Assembly: GCA_964538085.1 (NCBI GenBank)
Contig: CAZIDF010000001.1
Location: 62,001 to 126,000 of the forward strand
Source: G020348385 sp964538085
Lineage (GTDB): Bacteria; Acidobacteriota; Aminicenantia; Aminicenantales; Aminicenantaceae
Reading direction: 5' to 3'
DNA: 64,000 nt
Shown one piece after another: positions 24,675 through 34,325 of the stretch. The translations under genes and the position numbers were made by a program. The notes under the pieces are model-generated. The model was not told the DNA's origin. It searched no databases and was given only the letters and a program-made list of their open reading frames with translations. Position 1 is the stretch's first letter, and each line of letters opens with the position of its first letter.

Positions 24675-26705
24675 CTAATTTTTTTTCATGTGTTTTTCGA
24701 ACCAGGCCATCAAATACAAGGATTGGAGCATGCGGTGTGAGGGACGTCGCCAGCCATGAAACTCATCGGGCATGCGGACGAGCAGTGTGTCTATTTTCAG
24801 CATCTTCAGGGCCCGGTAATACTCTTCACTCTGGCCCATCGGCGTGCGAAGGTCCTCCTCTCCCGTCATGACCATGGTCGGCGTTTTCACATTGCTCACA
24901 TAGTGGAGGGGAGAACGAAGAGCATATTCCATCGGGTCCTCCCACGGATATTTCTTGAACTGCCGGTACCAGTCCGACCCATCCGTCGTTCCCACGAAAG
25001 AATGCCAGTTGATCACAGGACGCATAGACACGGCTGCTCTGAATTTATCAGGAGCAGTGTGCCCCACAAGCCAAGCAGTCAGCACTCCTCCGCCGCTTCC
25101 CCCACAGACAAAAAGGTTTTCCTCATCGATGAACCCCTTGGCGATAGCGGCATCTACGCCAGCAATCAGGTCGTCACCGTCCTTCCCAGGATAGGAAAAC
25201 TGGATGCCGTTGACAAAATCCTGCCCATATCCCGTGCTTCCCCGAGGATTCATGTACAGGACAGCGTAACCATTCGCCGCAAAATTTTGCCACGTCCAAT
25301 CGAAACGCACGGTGTACATGGACCAGGGCCCTCCATGGATGTACAGGATCATCGGGTACTTTTTGCCTGCTTCGAACTCGGCCGGTTTGATCAGCCATCC
25401 CTGTAAATCCAGGCCATCGGGAGATTTGAACCACATTTCCTCCACTTCGCCCAGCTTGACATCGGCCAAAACGTCTTTATTGAGGTCAACGAGTTTAACG
25501 ATTTTATCAGGCTGACTCAGATGGAATGTGATCAGATAATCAGGGGAATAGAAGGTGGATCTTGTGGCCGCTACCTGTCCAGTTTTGGCCAAACTGATGC
25601 CAGATAGGTATTGAACTCCCTTTGTGACTTCTTTTATTTTTCCTTCCACCGAAACAAAATGAACATTCGACACTCCTTTTTCCCTCAGCAGATAATACAC
25701 ACCGGAGCTGTCTTCAGCCCAAATCGCATTTGAAGGAGAATTTGGAAGGTTCCCGGCAAGAAGCCGCTTTTGCCTGCCGTTGACATCCATGAGATATAAA
25801 TTGGAAAGATGGCTTGTGTAATTTTTATCATCGTAGCCTGTGTAGGCGATCCACTTCCCATCCGGCGAAACGGTCGGCCCCCTGTCCGGCCCCTTTCGGT
25901 CGGTCAGGGTTTTGATTTCCCGTGTCTCTACATCCACAGAATATATTTCCGAGTCGCCGTGCAGGTACTCTGCATCCGGCTTGCGGATGGCACTGAAATA
26001 GATCAATTTCCCATCACCAGACCATTGCGGATCGGTGTGAGAGTAGTCCCCAGATGTTATCTGTTTGGGCGTTCCACCCAACTCGGCATCCATCACAAAA
26101 ATATGCGAGTAGCCTTTGGGCACCGGCCCACGTCCATCTCTCCTCCAACTTAAACGGTCGATGATGATGGCTGGCTTTGCCCAATCCGCTCCCTTGGGTT
26201 TATTTGGCAGTTTTACAGGTAGTATGGATGATGTCTCCTCCAAAAACATGGTAAAAGCCAGCATCTTTCCATCCGGCGACCAACCGAGGCTATCAGGAGA
26301 CCTTTCCAGGTGAGTCAACTGGGCCACCTCTCTTGTATCGAACCACATGACATGGATTTGGCTGGTTCCATCTCTATCGGAAATGAAGGCGATCTTATCC
26401 CCTTTCGGAGACCAGACTGGAGAAGTATCCCTCCAATCGCCATGGGTCAACTCCCGGATCCTATCCCCTTCGCTATCGGTAATCCACAGATTGCTCGCTT
26501 GTCTATCGTTCATTTTGTCTACCCACCCGCGTGTGAAGATGATCTGCTTGCCATCGGGTGAGATATTCGGATTCCCGAGTGTCTCCATCTCCATGTAAGT
26601 GTCCATATCCAAAAGCTGGTAATCTTTTTCCGCTCCCAAACTCAAACTTGTGCTCAAACAGAAAATTAACACCGCACACATACTCCAAAAACTCCATTTT
26701 TTCAT
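24675..26705 (-). CDS. Secreted S9 prolyl-oligopeptidase-type peptidase
   Basis: 676 aa with a signal peptide ending near SLGAE. Residues ~35-420 form a WD40-like propeller with repeated PNISPDGKQIIFT, SPVWSPKGDKIAF, GPTVSPDGKWIAY units. The alpha/beta-hydrolase domain follows: nucleophile CGGSGGG (Ser ~542), aspartate in GEEDLRTPMGQ and histidine in PDEFHGWRRP. It should act on peptides, probably removing dipeptides or acyl amino acids, outside the cytoplasm. A strong AAGGAGG precedes two tandem ATGs; the second (26705) has the better spacing. It starts 13 nt after the outer-membrane gene and is followed after 37 nt by the 66-aa protein. Confidence 0.9.
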   Translation of the reverse strand: MKKWSFWSMCAVLIFCLSTSLSLGAEKDYQLLDMDTYMEMETLGNPNISPDGKQIIFTRGWVDKMNDRQASNLWITDSEGDRIRELTHGDWRDTSPVWSPKGDKIAFISDRDGTSQIHVMWFDTREVAQLTHLERSPDSLGWSPDGKMLAFTMFLEETSSILPVKLPNKPKGADWAKPAIIIDRLSWRRDGRGPVPKGYSHIFVMDAELGGTPKQITSGDYSHTDPQWSGDGKLIYFSAIRKPDAEYLHGDSEIYSVDVETREIKTLTDRKGPDRGPTVSPDGKWIAYTGYDDKNYTSHLSNLYLMDVNGRQKRLLAGNLPNSPSNAIWAEDSSGVYYLLREKGVSNVHFVSVEGKIKEVTKGVQYLSGISLAKTGQVAATRSTFYSPDYLITFHLSQPDKIVKLVDLNKDVLADVKLGEVEEMWFKSPDGLDLQGWLIKPAEFEAGKKYPMILYIHGGPWSMYTVRFDWTWQNFAANGYAVLYMNPRGSTGYGQDFVNGIQFSYPGKDGDDLIAGVDAAIAKGFIDEENLFVCGGSGGGVLTAWLVGHTAPDKFRAAVSMRPVINWHSFVGTTDGSDWYRQFKKYPWEDPMEYALRSPLHYVSNVKTPTMVMTGEEDLRTPMGQSEEYYRALKMLKIDTLLVRMPDEFHGWRRPSHRMLQSLYLMAWFEKHMKKN

Positions 26706-26717
26706 CATAACCTCCTT

Positions 26718-27854
26718 CTAAAATGCTTCATTGATCATGACATAAACGCCGAAATTTTTTTTGGCGAATCCAAAATCCCATCTAATATTTGTGCCTGAGT
26801 TGCGATCGATCTGGTAGCGAATACCGAATCCGCCGGTCACTTTGAAATCATCGAGACTAAATTTGCCAAACCTATCCGCCACATCCCCATAACCGACAAA
26901 ACCCGCTGCGGACAGCCGCCAGATCAGGGGCACCCGATACTCCATCTGCAAGAAAATTGCCTTTTTATCCATATAACGCCCCTGGATGAATCCTCTCATG
27001 ATGTTTGGACCCCCGAGCTTGGACAGTCGACGGAACGGGACATCGCCGGATGTCATAAGGACACTCTGCTGAAAAGCAAGAACATGTCTTGAAAACACCA
27101 TCATGTACTGTCGATAATCGAGGCTATACTCTTGAAATTTGTAATCGCTACCGATAGTACGGGAAAAAAGGGATGCCCGCAAATGAAGAAGAGTTCCTCT
27201 GGTCGGAAAAAACGTATTGTCTCGATTATCCTGGATAAGGAGAACGCCCAGCCCAGATACAATTCCGGCCTGGCTTCCAACGATACCAGCAGTATCCAGT
27301 ATACCCCCGGATTCTACCTCGGTGATTTTAGAATGTTCAAAATCAAACTGAAGGCCCACATACAAGCTAGGGGTGATCCTATTCCGGAGCGAACATTTGA
27401 AACTTATGCTGCGAAAGCTGAAAATTTCCTGCATATTTTCAGTGGTTTGCGATCCTATTCCATAAAAATTCTCAACATAGTTTTTGAATCCCAAGTATCC
27501 GACCAAATGGAATTTTCCCCTGTTTAAGTAAAGATCGGGAGTTATTTCCAACATGAATTGTTTTTTTTGAGTATAGATAACGCTCATAGTGATAGTGGAT
27601 GGGTGGCCTTTAAACTGATCTTTCAGGGATCGAAGATAATTGAACCCTCCCACACCAACGGCAATCTTTGTTTCCGGTGTGTAATAGATTATGGGGAGCG
27701 CTATCAGTCGATCTTTTTCTTCATCCTCCTTTTTTTCTTCCTCAAGTCTCTCTCCCGCCCATCCAAAAGCGGGAAATATGAGAAAAAAAAGGAAAATCGA
27801 TAAAAAACACAGTTTCACGATTGTCTCTCTGTCCACACCCTTTCTTTTTCTCAT
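26718..27854 (-). CDS. Outer-membrane beta-barrel, Omp85/BamA surface-antigen type
   Basis: 378 aa from the ATG at 27854 with a signal peptide (KLCFLSIFLFFLIFPAFGWA). The rest is a series of amphipathic strands of the bacterial surface antigen domain: LPIIYYTPETKIAVGVGGF, then GVLLIQDNRDNTFFPTRGTLLHL, MMVFSRHVLAFQQSV and GGPNIMRGFIQGRYMDKKAIFLQ, closing with a terminal phenylalanine (MINEAF), as barrel proteins have for outer-membrane assembly. No POTRA domains are present, so it is not BamA itself. It heads a four-gene unit with the S9 peptidase, the 66-aa protein and the symporter and could be their outer-membrane pore or peptidase anchor (inference). Confidence 0.8.
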   Translation of the reverse strand: MRKRKGVDRETIVKLCFLSIFLFFLIFPAFGWAGERLEEEKKEDEEKDRLIALPIIYYTPETKIAVGVGGFNYLRSLKDQFKGHPSTITMSVIYTQKKQFMLEITPDLYLNRGKFHLVGYLGFKNYVENFYGIGSQTTENMQEIFSFRSISFKCSLRNRITPSLYVGLQFDFEHSKITEVESGGILDTAGIVGSQAGIVSGLGVLLIQDNRDNTFFPTRGTLLHLRASLFSRTIGSDYKFQEYSLDYRQYMMVFSRHVLAFQQSVLMTSGDVPFRRLSKLGGPNIMRGFIQGRYMDKKAIFLQMEYRVPLIWRLSAAGFVGYGDVADRFGKFSLDDFKVTGGFGIRYQIDRNSGTNIRWDFGFAKKNFGVYVMINEAF

Positions 27855-27873
27855 CCGGCCTGTTATGGCCAAA

Positions 27874-27902
27874 ATTTTAAACTTTACTTTCGCATTTTGC
27901 AA
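27874..27902 (-). promoter_or_regulatory. Candidate promoter of OMP/S9/symporter operon
   Basis: Minus-strand TTGCAA (27897-27902), 17-bp spacer, TAAAAT (27874-27879), 19 nt before the ATG at 27854. The match is moderate. Confidence 0.4.
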
Positions 27903-28039
27903 ATAAAGGAAAAAATAGAACCATCCCCTTTTTTATTGTAAAAAGGCACAGAAGCAAAGAGTTTGCACCCCTACGGGAGGTATTATGTAATGCAGGCAAT
28001 TATTAAAAGCAACCGGCACAGCCAGTGCAACTTAACCGC

Positions 28040-29923
28040 TCACCAGCCTATACCATAATCTTCGCCGTGATTGCTGGATCCGCCCCAGAATGTTCCATGT
28101 TTCCAATCGAAATAGATCGCGTTCATCGGTCCGGAAGTCAATCGGCTGAAACCCAGCCTGTATCCCATATCCTGAAGCTTGTCCCTGACCCAATCGGGCA
28201 CTTTCTCGTTTAGCTGCAAGCGCCCAGGGGTGGAAGCATGATTTCCGAAGGAGCTGTACATCTGGTAACTGACGATGTTTGCGGCTTCGCAGGCCTGCTG
28301 GACGTTCATCCCGAACTCGACCATATTCAAGAAAAACTGAAGACAATTCTGGTCCTGGGTATCTCCTCCCTGAATGGAAAAGGAGATATAAGGTTTCCCG
28401 TCCTTAAGAGCGATACTGGGTGTCAGGGTGGCTCGAGGCCGCTTACCTGGCTCCACCACATTGAAGGGATTTTTTGCCTCGTCCAACACAAAACTTTGGG
28501 CTCTCTGGCTCATCCCGATCCCTGTGCGTCCTGCGATACAAGCGGGAATCCATCCCCCGCTAGGCGTGACCGACACCACCCACCCGCTTTTGTCTGCAGC
28601 CTGGATGGAGGTGGTTCCAGCCAAGAAGGCATCCTCATAGTCTGCCAGTTCTTGGGCTGTCATCTTATCGAGGTCCTGCTTGGCTTTCCAAGCATCATGA
28701 AATCCCTCGACATATTTCAGATACGGATTCGTCTTCCCTTCGAAGGGGTAGGGATCTCCCGGTCCGATATCCGGGTCATTTTTTTCCCAATTTATTTTCT
28801 TGATCCTTTTCTTGGCATATTCTTTGGATAGCAGTCCTTTGATGGGCTCTTCAGGGGGAAAATAAGGATCTCCATAATAAAAGTCCCTGTCGGCAAAGGC
28901 AAGATTCATGACTTGGTACAGGGTGTGAATATACCGTGCGCTGTTGTATCCCATGGATAGAAGGTCGAAGTTTTCTATCATATTCAGCATCTGCAGCAAG
29001 ACTGGTCCCTGGACCCAACTTGTCAGCTTGTAGACCTCGATATCCTTGTAGGTCGTCATCACCGGTTCTTCGATATAGACTTTCCATTCGGCCAGGTCTT
29101 TTACGGTGATTTGCCCGCCCTGCTCTTGACACCCGCGGGCAAACTCCTCAGCGATGTCCCCCTTGTAGAAGCGGTCATAAGCCGCGTAGATGGCCTCCTT
29201 CCGGGCCTTCCCTTCTGCCAGGGCCTTCTGCTCCGTTTCGACCAATTTCTTGAGTGTATTCATCAAGTCCTGTTGCTTGAATATCTCTCCCGGATGGGGG
29301 GCTTCCCGCTCTTCACCTAAATGCGGAAGAAGGATCTCCTTGGAATAGGGCCACTGTTTTATCTGTTCCTTCCCTCTTTCGATGCTGTCGGCACACTGGG
29401 CTTCGATCGGATACCCCTCGGCCATCTGAATAGAGGGCTCGAGGACATCCTCGAGGCTCATGGTCCCGTACTCGGCCAGCATCACCATCAAACCACCGGG
29501 CGTGCCGGGTGTGACAGCTGCAAGGGGGCCATAGCTGGGAGGGAATTCCATATCTTTCTTTTTAAAGAACTCAGCCGTTGCCCCGGTGGGAGCCACGCCC
29601 AGAGCGTTTATGCCGATGACTTTTTTTGTGTCAGGATTATAAATAAGAGCCTGCGTCTCCCCTCCCCAACTGAGAACATCATACATGGTACAGGTTGCCC
29701 CCAACATGGCACAGACTGCATCCACGGCGTTGCCCCCTTTACTGAAAATCATGGCCCCTGCAGTGGCTCCTAAGGGTTTCCCTGTTATGGCCACCCAGTG
29801 TTTTCCATGAATAACCGGTTTATCCGTTCTTTGGGCTCTGATCCCGGTGACAGCAAAAAGCAAGATCATCACCAAAAGACAAATTTTCCAATGTTTGAAT
29901 TGCATTCCTAATAAAACCGCCAT
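28040..29923 (-). CDS. ggt: Gamma-glutamyltranspeptidase, secreted
   Basis: 627 aa with a signal peptide (~12-30). The family's N-terminal block reads GKPLGATAGAMIFSKGGNAVDA, and the self-cleavage/nucleophile site is AGTTSI (Thr437), followed by the small-subunit motif VSVTPSGGWIP. It should transfer or hydrolyse gamma-glutamyl groups of glutathione-like or gamma-linked peptides in the periplasm, and could also open gamma-D-glutamyl links of murein peptides. GAGGAGG precedes the ATG at 29923. The gene lies 25 nt after the Tat-exported sulfatase and is probably in one unit with it. The 140 bp beyond its stop hold no gene and no convincing terminator. Confidence 0.87.
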   Translation of the reverse strand: MAVLLGMQFKHWKICLLVMILLFAVTGIRAQRTDKPVIHGKHWVAITGKPLGATAGAMIFSKGGNAVDAVCAMLGATCTMYDVLSWGGETQALIYNPDTKKVIGINALGVAPTGATAEFFKKKDMEFPPSYGPLAAVTPGTPGGLMVMLAEYGTMSLEDVLEPSIQMAEGYPIEAQCADSIERGKEQIKQWPYSKEILLPHLGEEREAPHPGEIFKQQDLMNTLKKLVETEQKALAEGKARKEAIYAAYDRFYKGDIAEEFARGCQEQGGQITVKDLAEWKVYIEEPVMTTYKDIEVYKLTSWVQGPVLLQMLNMIENFDLLSMGYNSARYIHTLYQVMNLAFADRDFYYGDPYFPPEEPIKGLLSKEYAKKRIKKINWEKNDPDIGPGDPYPFEGKTNPYLKYVEGFHDAWKAKQDLDKMTAQELADYEDAFLAGTTSIQAADKSGWVVSVTPSGGWIPACIAGRTGIGMSQRAQSFVLDEAKNPFNVVEPGKRPRATLTPSIALKDGKPYISFSIQGGDTQDQNCLQFFLNMVEFGMNVQQACEAANIVSYQMYSSFGNHASTPGRLQLNEKVPDWVRDKLQDMGYRLGFSRLTSGPMNAIYFDWKHGTFWGGSSNHGEDYGIGW

Positions 29924-29948
29924 TATTCCTCCTCAATTAATTCAAAAT

Positions 29949-31349
29949 TCAATCTTTCTCCAGATCAGGATCGTTCAACTCCCGTCTGAGCTCTATCATT
30001 CTCTCCCGCAATTGGGCAACGACATCCATGAACGTAGGATTGCCGTACAGGTTCTTCAATTCTTCCGGATCGTTCTGGATGTCATAAAGCTCGAATTCTT
30101 CGGGTTCTTCGAAATAGTGGATGTATTTCCAGCGTTTTGTCCGGATCCCCCGATTTTTCCTGACGCTGTGCACCGCAGGATATTCATAATATTCATACAA
30201 GAAATCTTTTCTCCAGGGACCGTTTATTCCCCTGAGCAACGGCTTCATGCTTTTCCCATCCATATCCGACGGGATGTCCACACCGGCGAGATCGAGAATG
30301 GTCGGGCCCACATCCACATTCAAAACCATTTCTGGATTGGTGGTTCCCGGCCGGATCATCTTGGGATATCTCACGAGCAAGGGCACGCGGATGGAAGGTT
30401 CATACATCAACCGTTTGTCGAAAAAGTGATGATCCCCAAGGAAAAAGCCATTGTCCCCGGTATACAAAACCATCGTGTCATCCGTAAAACCGAGCTTATC
30501 CAAAGTATCCAACACCCGGCCCACATTTTCATCGACCCCCACAAGGGTTCTGTAATAATTCCTCAAGAATGTGTCCAGATCCGGCACATCATCGAAATCC
30601 CCGACCCTCATATCCGTATTTTTAACGGCCTCAGGCCTCCCCTCGTAGTCATCATGGAATGAGGAAGGTTCAGGCATTTTCATGTCTTCATACAGGTGTT
30701 CGAAACGTTTGGCCGGAAGCCAGCTTCTATGAGGGGCTTTGAACCACAAAAGCAAGCAAAAGGGCTTTTCATGCTTTTTTTCCAGGAACTTGATGGCATG
30801 ATCGGCCAAAATATCCGTCACGTGTCCTTGGTATTCCTTATCAGGCCCAAAATTTTCGGCGATGATTGGATTGAAGTAGCGCCCCTGACCTTTGAAACCG
30901 AAGGTGTAATCGAATCCTCTTCCTTTTCCCAGGTCCTTGTTGTGCCACTTTCCGACGAAGGCCGTTTCGTATCCTGCCTCTTTGAGCATCTCTGGAAAGG
31001 TCTTCTGATCCGAAGAGAGCTCCCCTCCGTTCCGGCGCACTCCATGATTGTGGACATATTTTCCAGTCAGGTAAGATGCCCGGCTCGGTCCACACAGGGA
31101 AGTCGTGACGAACATATTTTCAAAACGGACGCCCTCCTCGGCAATCCTGTCCATGTTGGGAGTATCGAGAACGGGATTGCCAGCACAACTCATCCCATCC
31201 CATCTCTGATCATCCGTCATAAAAAAAACAAAATTGGGTCTTTTTTCCCCCGTTTTGCAGGATTGTGTCCCCAAGGTTAAAGCAGTTCCGATCAAGCCTG
31301 CAGAGGAAACTTTGATAAAATCGCGCCTGGAAATGTTTTTTTTCGCCAT
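29949..31349 (-). CDS. Tat-exported sulfatase with CGPSR formylglycine site
   Basis: 466 aa. The N-terminus SRRDFIK (Arg8-Arg9) followed by a hydrophobic stretch is a twin-arginine signal; a cysteine (Cys31) after it might also be lipidated. FVFFMTDDQRWD supplies the two metal aspartates, and LCGPSRASYLTGKY carries Cys86, the residue converted to formylglycine in true sulfatases. GDNGFFLGDHHFFDKRLMYEPS adds further active-site residues. It should release sulfate from a glycan outside the cytoplasm. No maturase (FGE or anSME) is encoded in this window. GGAGGG precedes the ATG. It contrasts with the Thr-type relative at 6185-7657. Confidence 0.9.
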   Translation of the reverse strand: MAKKNISRRDFIKVSSAGLIGTALTLGTQSCKTGEKRPNFVFFMTDDQRWDGMSCAGNPVLDTPNMDRIAEEGVRFENMFVTTSLCGPSRASYLTGKYVHNHGVRRNGGELSSDQKTFPEMLKEAGYETAFVGKWHNKDLGKGRGFDYTFGFKGQGRYFNPIIAENFGPDKEYQGHVTDILADHAIKFLEKKHEKPFCLLLWFKAPHRSWLPAKRFEHLYEDMKMPEPSSFHDDYEGRPEAVKNTDMRVGDFDDVPDLDTFLRNYYRTLVGVDENVGRVLDTLDKLGFTDDTMVLYTGDNGFFLGDHHFFDKRLMYEPSIRVPLLVRYPKMIRPGTTNPEMVLNVDVGPTILDLAGVDIPSDMDGKSMKPLLRGINGPWRKDFLYEYYEYPAVHSVRKNRGIRTKRWKYIHYFEEPEEFELYDIQNDPEELKNLYGNPTFMDVVAQLRERMIELRRELNDPDLEKD

Positions 31350-31509
31350 TTCTCGATCCCTCCGCCTCTTTATTTATCACAAAGCGCAAATATATTTCCA
31401 TAACTTTCCCCATTTATTCCTTTCGGAAGTTTTTCCTGATCGGCTGCATTCCCATAATGGTTGGTGATCAATGATTCATGTTAAGGAGGAAGGAATTTGT
31501 CCTTTTTTC

Positions 31510-31537
31510 TTGACTAACCCTAAACGCAAAATATAAA
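31510..31537 (+). promoter_or_regulatory. Promoter of permease/peptidase operon, short leader
   Basis: TTGACT (31510-31515), 16-bp spacer, TATAAA (31532-31537). The ATG at 31553 follows the -10 box after 15 nt and has no Shine-Dalgarno, so the leader should be about 8 nt long. Confidence 0.55.
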
Positions 31538-31552
31538 ATTGCCGCATACAAA

Positions 31553-32866
31553 ATGCAGCTACAGATCGGAATCATCCTCGCCGTCATGATCTTGGCCTAT
31601 GCCCTGGCTAAAGTGAACAAGCTATCTGTCGAGATCAGCATGCTGGCTGCCGCCGTGGCCGGAGGTGTGGCCGGGATTTTTGTCCGTACGCCCCCTGCCG
31701 GGCAACTGGCCCGCCATCTTGTCGAGGGGTCCTTCACTTATCTGGATGTCATCCTCGTTTTTTCCACGGCCACCATCTTTATGGCCATCGTCAGTGAGTC
31801 GGGCGGGGTGAACTATGTGGTGCGGGTCACCATCAAATATTTTTACAACCTGCGCATCGTCGCGCTTCTTCTCTTGATGTTCATCATCCTGATCCCCGGT
31901 GCCCTGACAGGGGCGGGTAGCGTTTCCCTGCTGGTGGTGGGAGCCCCGACCGCTCTGGCTCTGGGTTATCTGGGAATACCCAACCGGAAAGTAGCGGCTA
32001 TCCTGTTCATCGTGGCAGGCCTGAGTGCGGCCGCACCACCTGTCAACATCTGGGCCATGATCACCTGCGCCGGTACGGCCATACCCTATGTGGGATTCGA
32101 ACTTCCCTTAGCTATTCCTGTCTTGTTGCTGGGCATCTTCACGATGCTCACTTTAGGCTGGAAAAGGGAAAGCCGTATGGACAAGGAAACTGTTCTGAAT
32201 GAAATGCCCGAAGTCCCGCCAAAAATGACGTGGTGGAGAGTCGTTTTGCCTTTTGTTGTCTTCTTCGGTCTGGTCCTCGCCTACAGAATTTTCCCCTTCA
32301 AAGTTCCCATCCTCGGCCTGCCGCTTCAATTCGTATCGGCGGCTCTTGTGGCCTGGCTCCTCAGCCCAAAAAAAATAAACATCCTCAAACTCTCCAGCGA
32401 CACGATGAAGAGGCTCCTCCCATTGCTGGCCACCATGGTGGTTGTCGGGATGCTCCAGCAGATCATGACGGTCACGGGTGTGCGGGGCATGTTATCCTAT
32501 GCGGTTATCAGCACACCCTTGATCCTGTTGTTCATATCGCTGGCTATCGTTATCCCGGTGTCAGAAGGAGTTTTGACCTATGGAGCAGCAGCCATATTGG
32601 GAATACCGCTCATCTGGTTCCTGGATTCAATCGGGCTTCACGCCACAGTGGCCCTATCAGGGCTCAGTTTGCTCTGGCCTCTGGGTGATGGATTGCCGCC
32701 CACTGCATTGATCGGACGGCTCAGCGTGATGGTTTCCGATTACAAAGGGAGTTACTGGTCCTTTTTGAAAAGCACCTGGCTTCCCTGGATTGTGATTACG
32801 GTGGTGGGAATCCTGATGGTCGTCTACAGCGCCAAGTTGGATTTTCTCGTCAGATGGAGCATGTGA
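31553..32866 (+). CDS. Ion-transporter-superfamily permease, TRAP-DctM-like
   Basis: 437 aa with 11-12 membrane spans. Two repeats each carry a glycine/proline-rich re-entrant segment: LTGAGSVSLLVVGAPTALAL with AAAPPVNIWAM in the first half and SEGVLTYGAAAILGIPL with WPLGDGLPPTALIG in the second. This is the layout of the IT superfamily (DctM large subunit of TRAP carriers and relatives). It probably moves an anionic solute across the inner membrane with an ion gradient. No DctP- or DctQ-type gene is present; instead a 51-aa membrane protein, two peptidases and a small secreted protein follow. Exact family uncertain. Confidence 0.72.
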   Translation: MQLQIGIILAVMILAYALAKVNKLSVEISMLAAAVAGGVAGIFVRTPPAGQLARHLVEGSFTYLDVILVFSTATIFMAIVSESGGVNYVVRVTIKYFYNLRIVALLLLMFIILIPGALTGAGSVSLLVVGAPTALALGYLGIPNRKVAAILFIVAGLSAAAPPVNIWAMITCAGTAIPYVGFELPLAIPVLLLGIFTMLTLGWKRESRMDKETVLNEMPEVPPKMTWWRVVLPFVVFFGLVLAYRIFPFKVPILGLPLQFVSAALVAWLLSPKKINILKLSSDTMKRLLPLLATMVVVGMLQQIMTVTGVRGMLSYAVISTPLILLFISLAIVIPVSEGVLTYGAAAILGIPLIWFLDSIGLHATVALSGLSLLWPLGDGLPPTALIGRLSVMVSDYKGSYWSFLKSTWLPWIVITVVGILMVVYSAKLDFLVRWSM

Positions 32867-32881
32867 CACGGAGGAAATGAG

Positions 32882-33037
32882 ATGCCTTTGATCATGATCA
32901 TCTACTACGTGATTTGCATTTTTTTGATAGCGATCTTGCTCTGGAATTTTATCAAGGAAAAAAAGAGCGTCAACGATATGCTGCTTTACCTTCTGGTTCT
33001 GATCCCTCTCATCCTGCGGTTGCTGCGGGTGAAATGA
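32882..33037 (+). CDS. 51-aa membrane protein between permease and peptidase
   Basis: 51 aa, MPLIMIIYYVICIFLIAILL then a polar EKKSVND turn and a second hydrophobic stretch LLYLLVLIPLILRLL, ending in RVK: two membrane spans with a basic end. GGAGG lies 7 nt before the ATG. Its TGA stop overlaps the ATG of the next gene (ATGA), so it is translationally coupled to the aspartoacylase-like peptidase, and it begins 15 nt after the permease stop. It is too short to be a DctQ small subunit, but it occupies that place in the operon. No family is recognised. Confidence 0.68.
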   Translation: MPLIMIIYYVICIFLIAILLWNFIKEKKSVNDMLLYLLVLIPLILRLLRVK

Positions 33038-34215
33038 TGAAGGAAAACAAAATGCCGCGAATTCAGCTTATCAAGAGAGTGCTTCTGGTCGTCTTTGCCG
33101 CAGCCACGATCAACGGAGGGATGGAACTTTATAAACACCGGCATTACCAGTTGCCTATCGTGGCAGGCCCAGGTGTCACCAGTGTCAAAATGCTCAGTGA
33201 GTATTGCGAAGGCATCGAAGGCACCATGGCTGACACCCACGTTTTTTTCCTGGAGGGGAATGAACCGGGCGGGAAAACGCTGATTATGTCCGATACCCAC
33301 TCGAACGAGCCAGCCGCTCTTCTCGCAAATCTCATATTTTTGGAAAATGCTGTCGTCGAAAAGGGAACGCTTATCATCATTCCCATGTTCAACCACAGCG
33401 GCAGCCGGAACACACGGCCAGGGGATGGATATCCTTTGTATTTCGAGATCCCCACGGATTGGGGGAGCAAAAAGTTCCGGATGGGAAACCGGGACGCTTC
33501 CTGGTTGGACCAGTGGCCTGACCCGGATGTTTATATCCACTACCCCGACAGGCAGCTTCTCTCGTTTATCGATGTGCGCAACACCAACCGCACATGGCCT
33601 GGAAGACCGGATGGCCCCTTGATGGAGCGAGTGACTTATGCAGCGATGCAACTCATCCGGGAGGAAAAGGTCGACATCGCGGTGGATGTTCATGGGGCAG
33701 AGACCATGTTTCCGGTCACGAACTGCATCGTGGCACCGGAAAAATCTATGAGGATCGCCACCATGGCCTCATTAACGGTGAAAGCGAGAGAGAAATTCGA
33801 CAATCATGTCGAACCTTCTCCCTCTGGATTCAGGGGACTTTCCCACAGAGAGATAGGAGACTATTCCGATGCCATGCCGTTTTTATTGGAAGCCCCGATC
33901 CCGTTTCTCGACCAGCCCACAGGCCCAAAAACCGAAGCTCTGCTTCTGGATGGTAAGGATCCTTTTCTGTTGAGCCTTTCTAAAAAGGGGAAACTGTTTG
34001 TCCCTTATGATGAGACGGGCTGGCCGATAGCCAAACGTGTGGGCCAGCATTGTTCGGTGATCCAGGAGATAATAAGGCAATTCACGAAAAAGTTCCCGGA
34101 GAAGGCCATCTCCGTCCAAAATGTCCCCAAATATGCCGATGTGGTAAAAAACGGCGTGGGATATTATTATCACAATCCCGATAGCACGGATAAAAAAAGC
34201 GTTTATTTCAACTAG
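33034..34215 (+). CDS. Membrane-anchored aspartoacylase/AstE-like metallopeptidase
   Basis: 393 aa. An N-terminal hydrophobic segment (~11-28) should anchor or export it. The M14-related AstE/ASPA zinc site is visible as SDTHSNEP (His89, Glu92) and VDVHGAE (His221, with Glu224 as the likely catalytic base), with an RNTNRTWPG arginine block at ~183-191. These enzymes cleave N-acyl amino acids or C-terminal amides. The longer in-frame reading (from 32914) was rejected because it overlaps the 51-aa gene; the ATG at 33034 shares bases with that gene's stop. Second ATG at 33037 is equally possible. Confidence 0.75.
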   Translation: MMKENKMPRIQLIKRVLLVVFAAATINGGMELYKHRHYQLPIVAGPGVTSVKMLSEYCEGIEGTMADTHVFFLEGNEPGGKTLIMSDTHSNEPAALLANLIFLENAVVEKGTLIIIPMFNHSGSRNTRPGDGYPLYFEIPTDWGSKKFRMGNRDASWLDQWPDPDVYIHYPDRQLLSFIDVRNTNRTWPGRPDGPLMERVTYAAMQLIREEKVDIAVDVHGAETMFPVTNCIVAPEKSMRIATMASLTVKAREKFDNHVEPSPSGFRGLSHREIGDYSDAMPFLLEAPIPFLDQPTGPKTEALLLDGKDPFLLSLSKKGKLFVPYDETGWPIAKRVGQHCSVIQEIIRQFTKKFPEKAISVQNVPKYADVVKNGVGYYYHNPDSTDKKSVYFN

Positions 34216-34325
34216 ACATTCAGACGAGGGAAAACTGACTCGAGCCATAAGAAAATGGCTGATGATTTAAAATATTCGGAAGATAGACAGATAAAGAAAG
34301 ATACTTATATCTAAGGAGGGAATTC

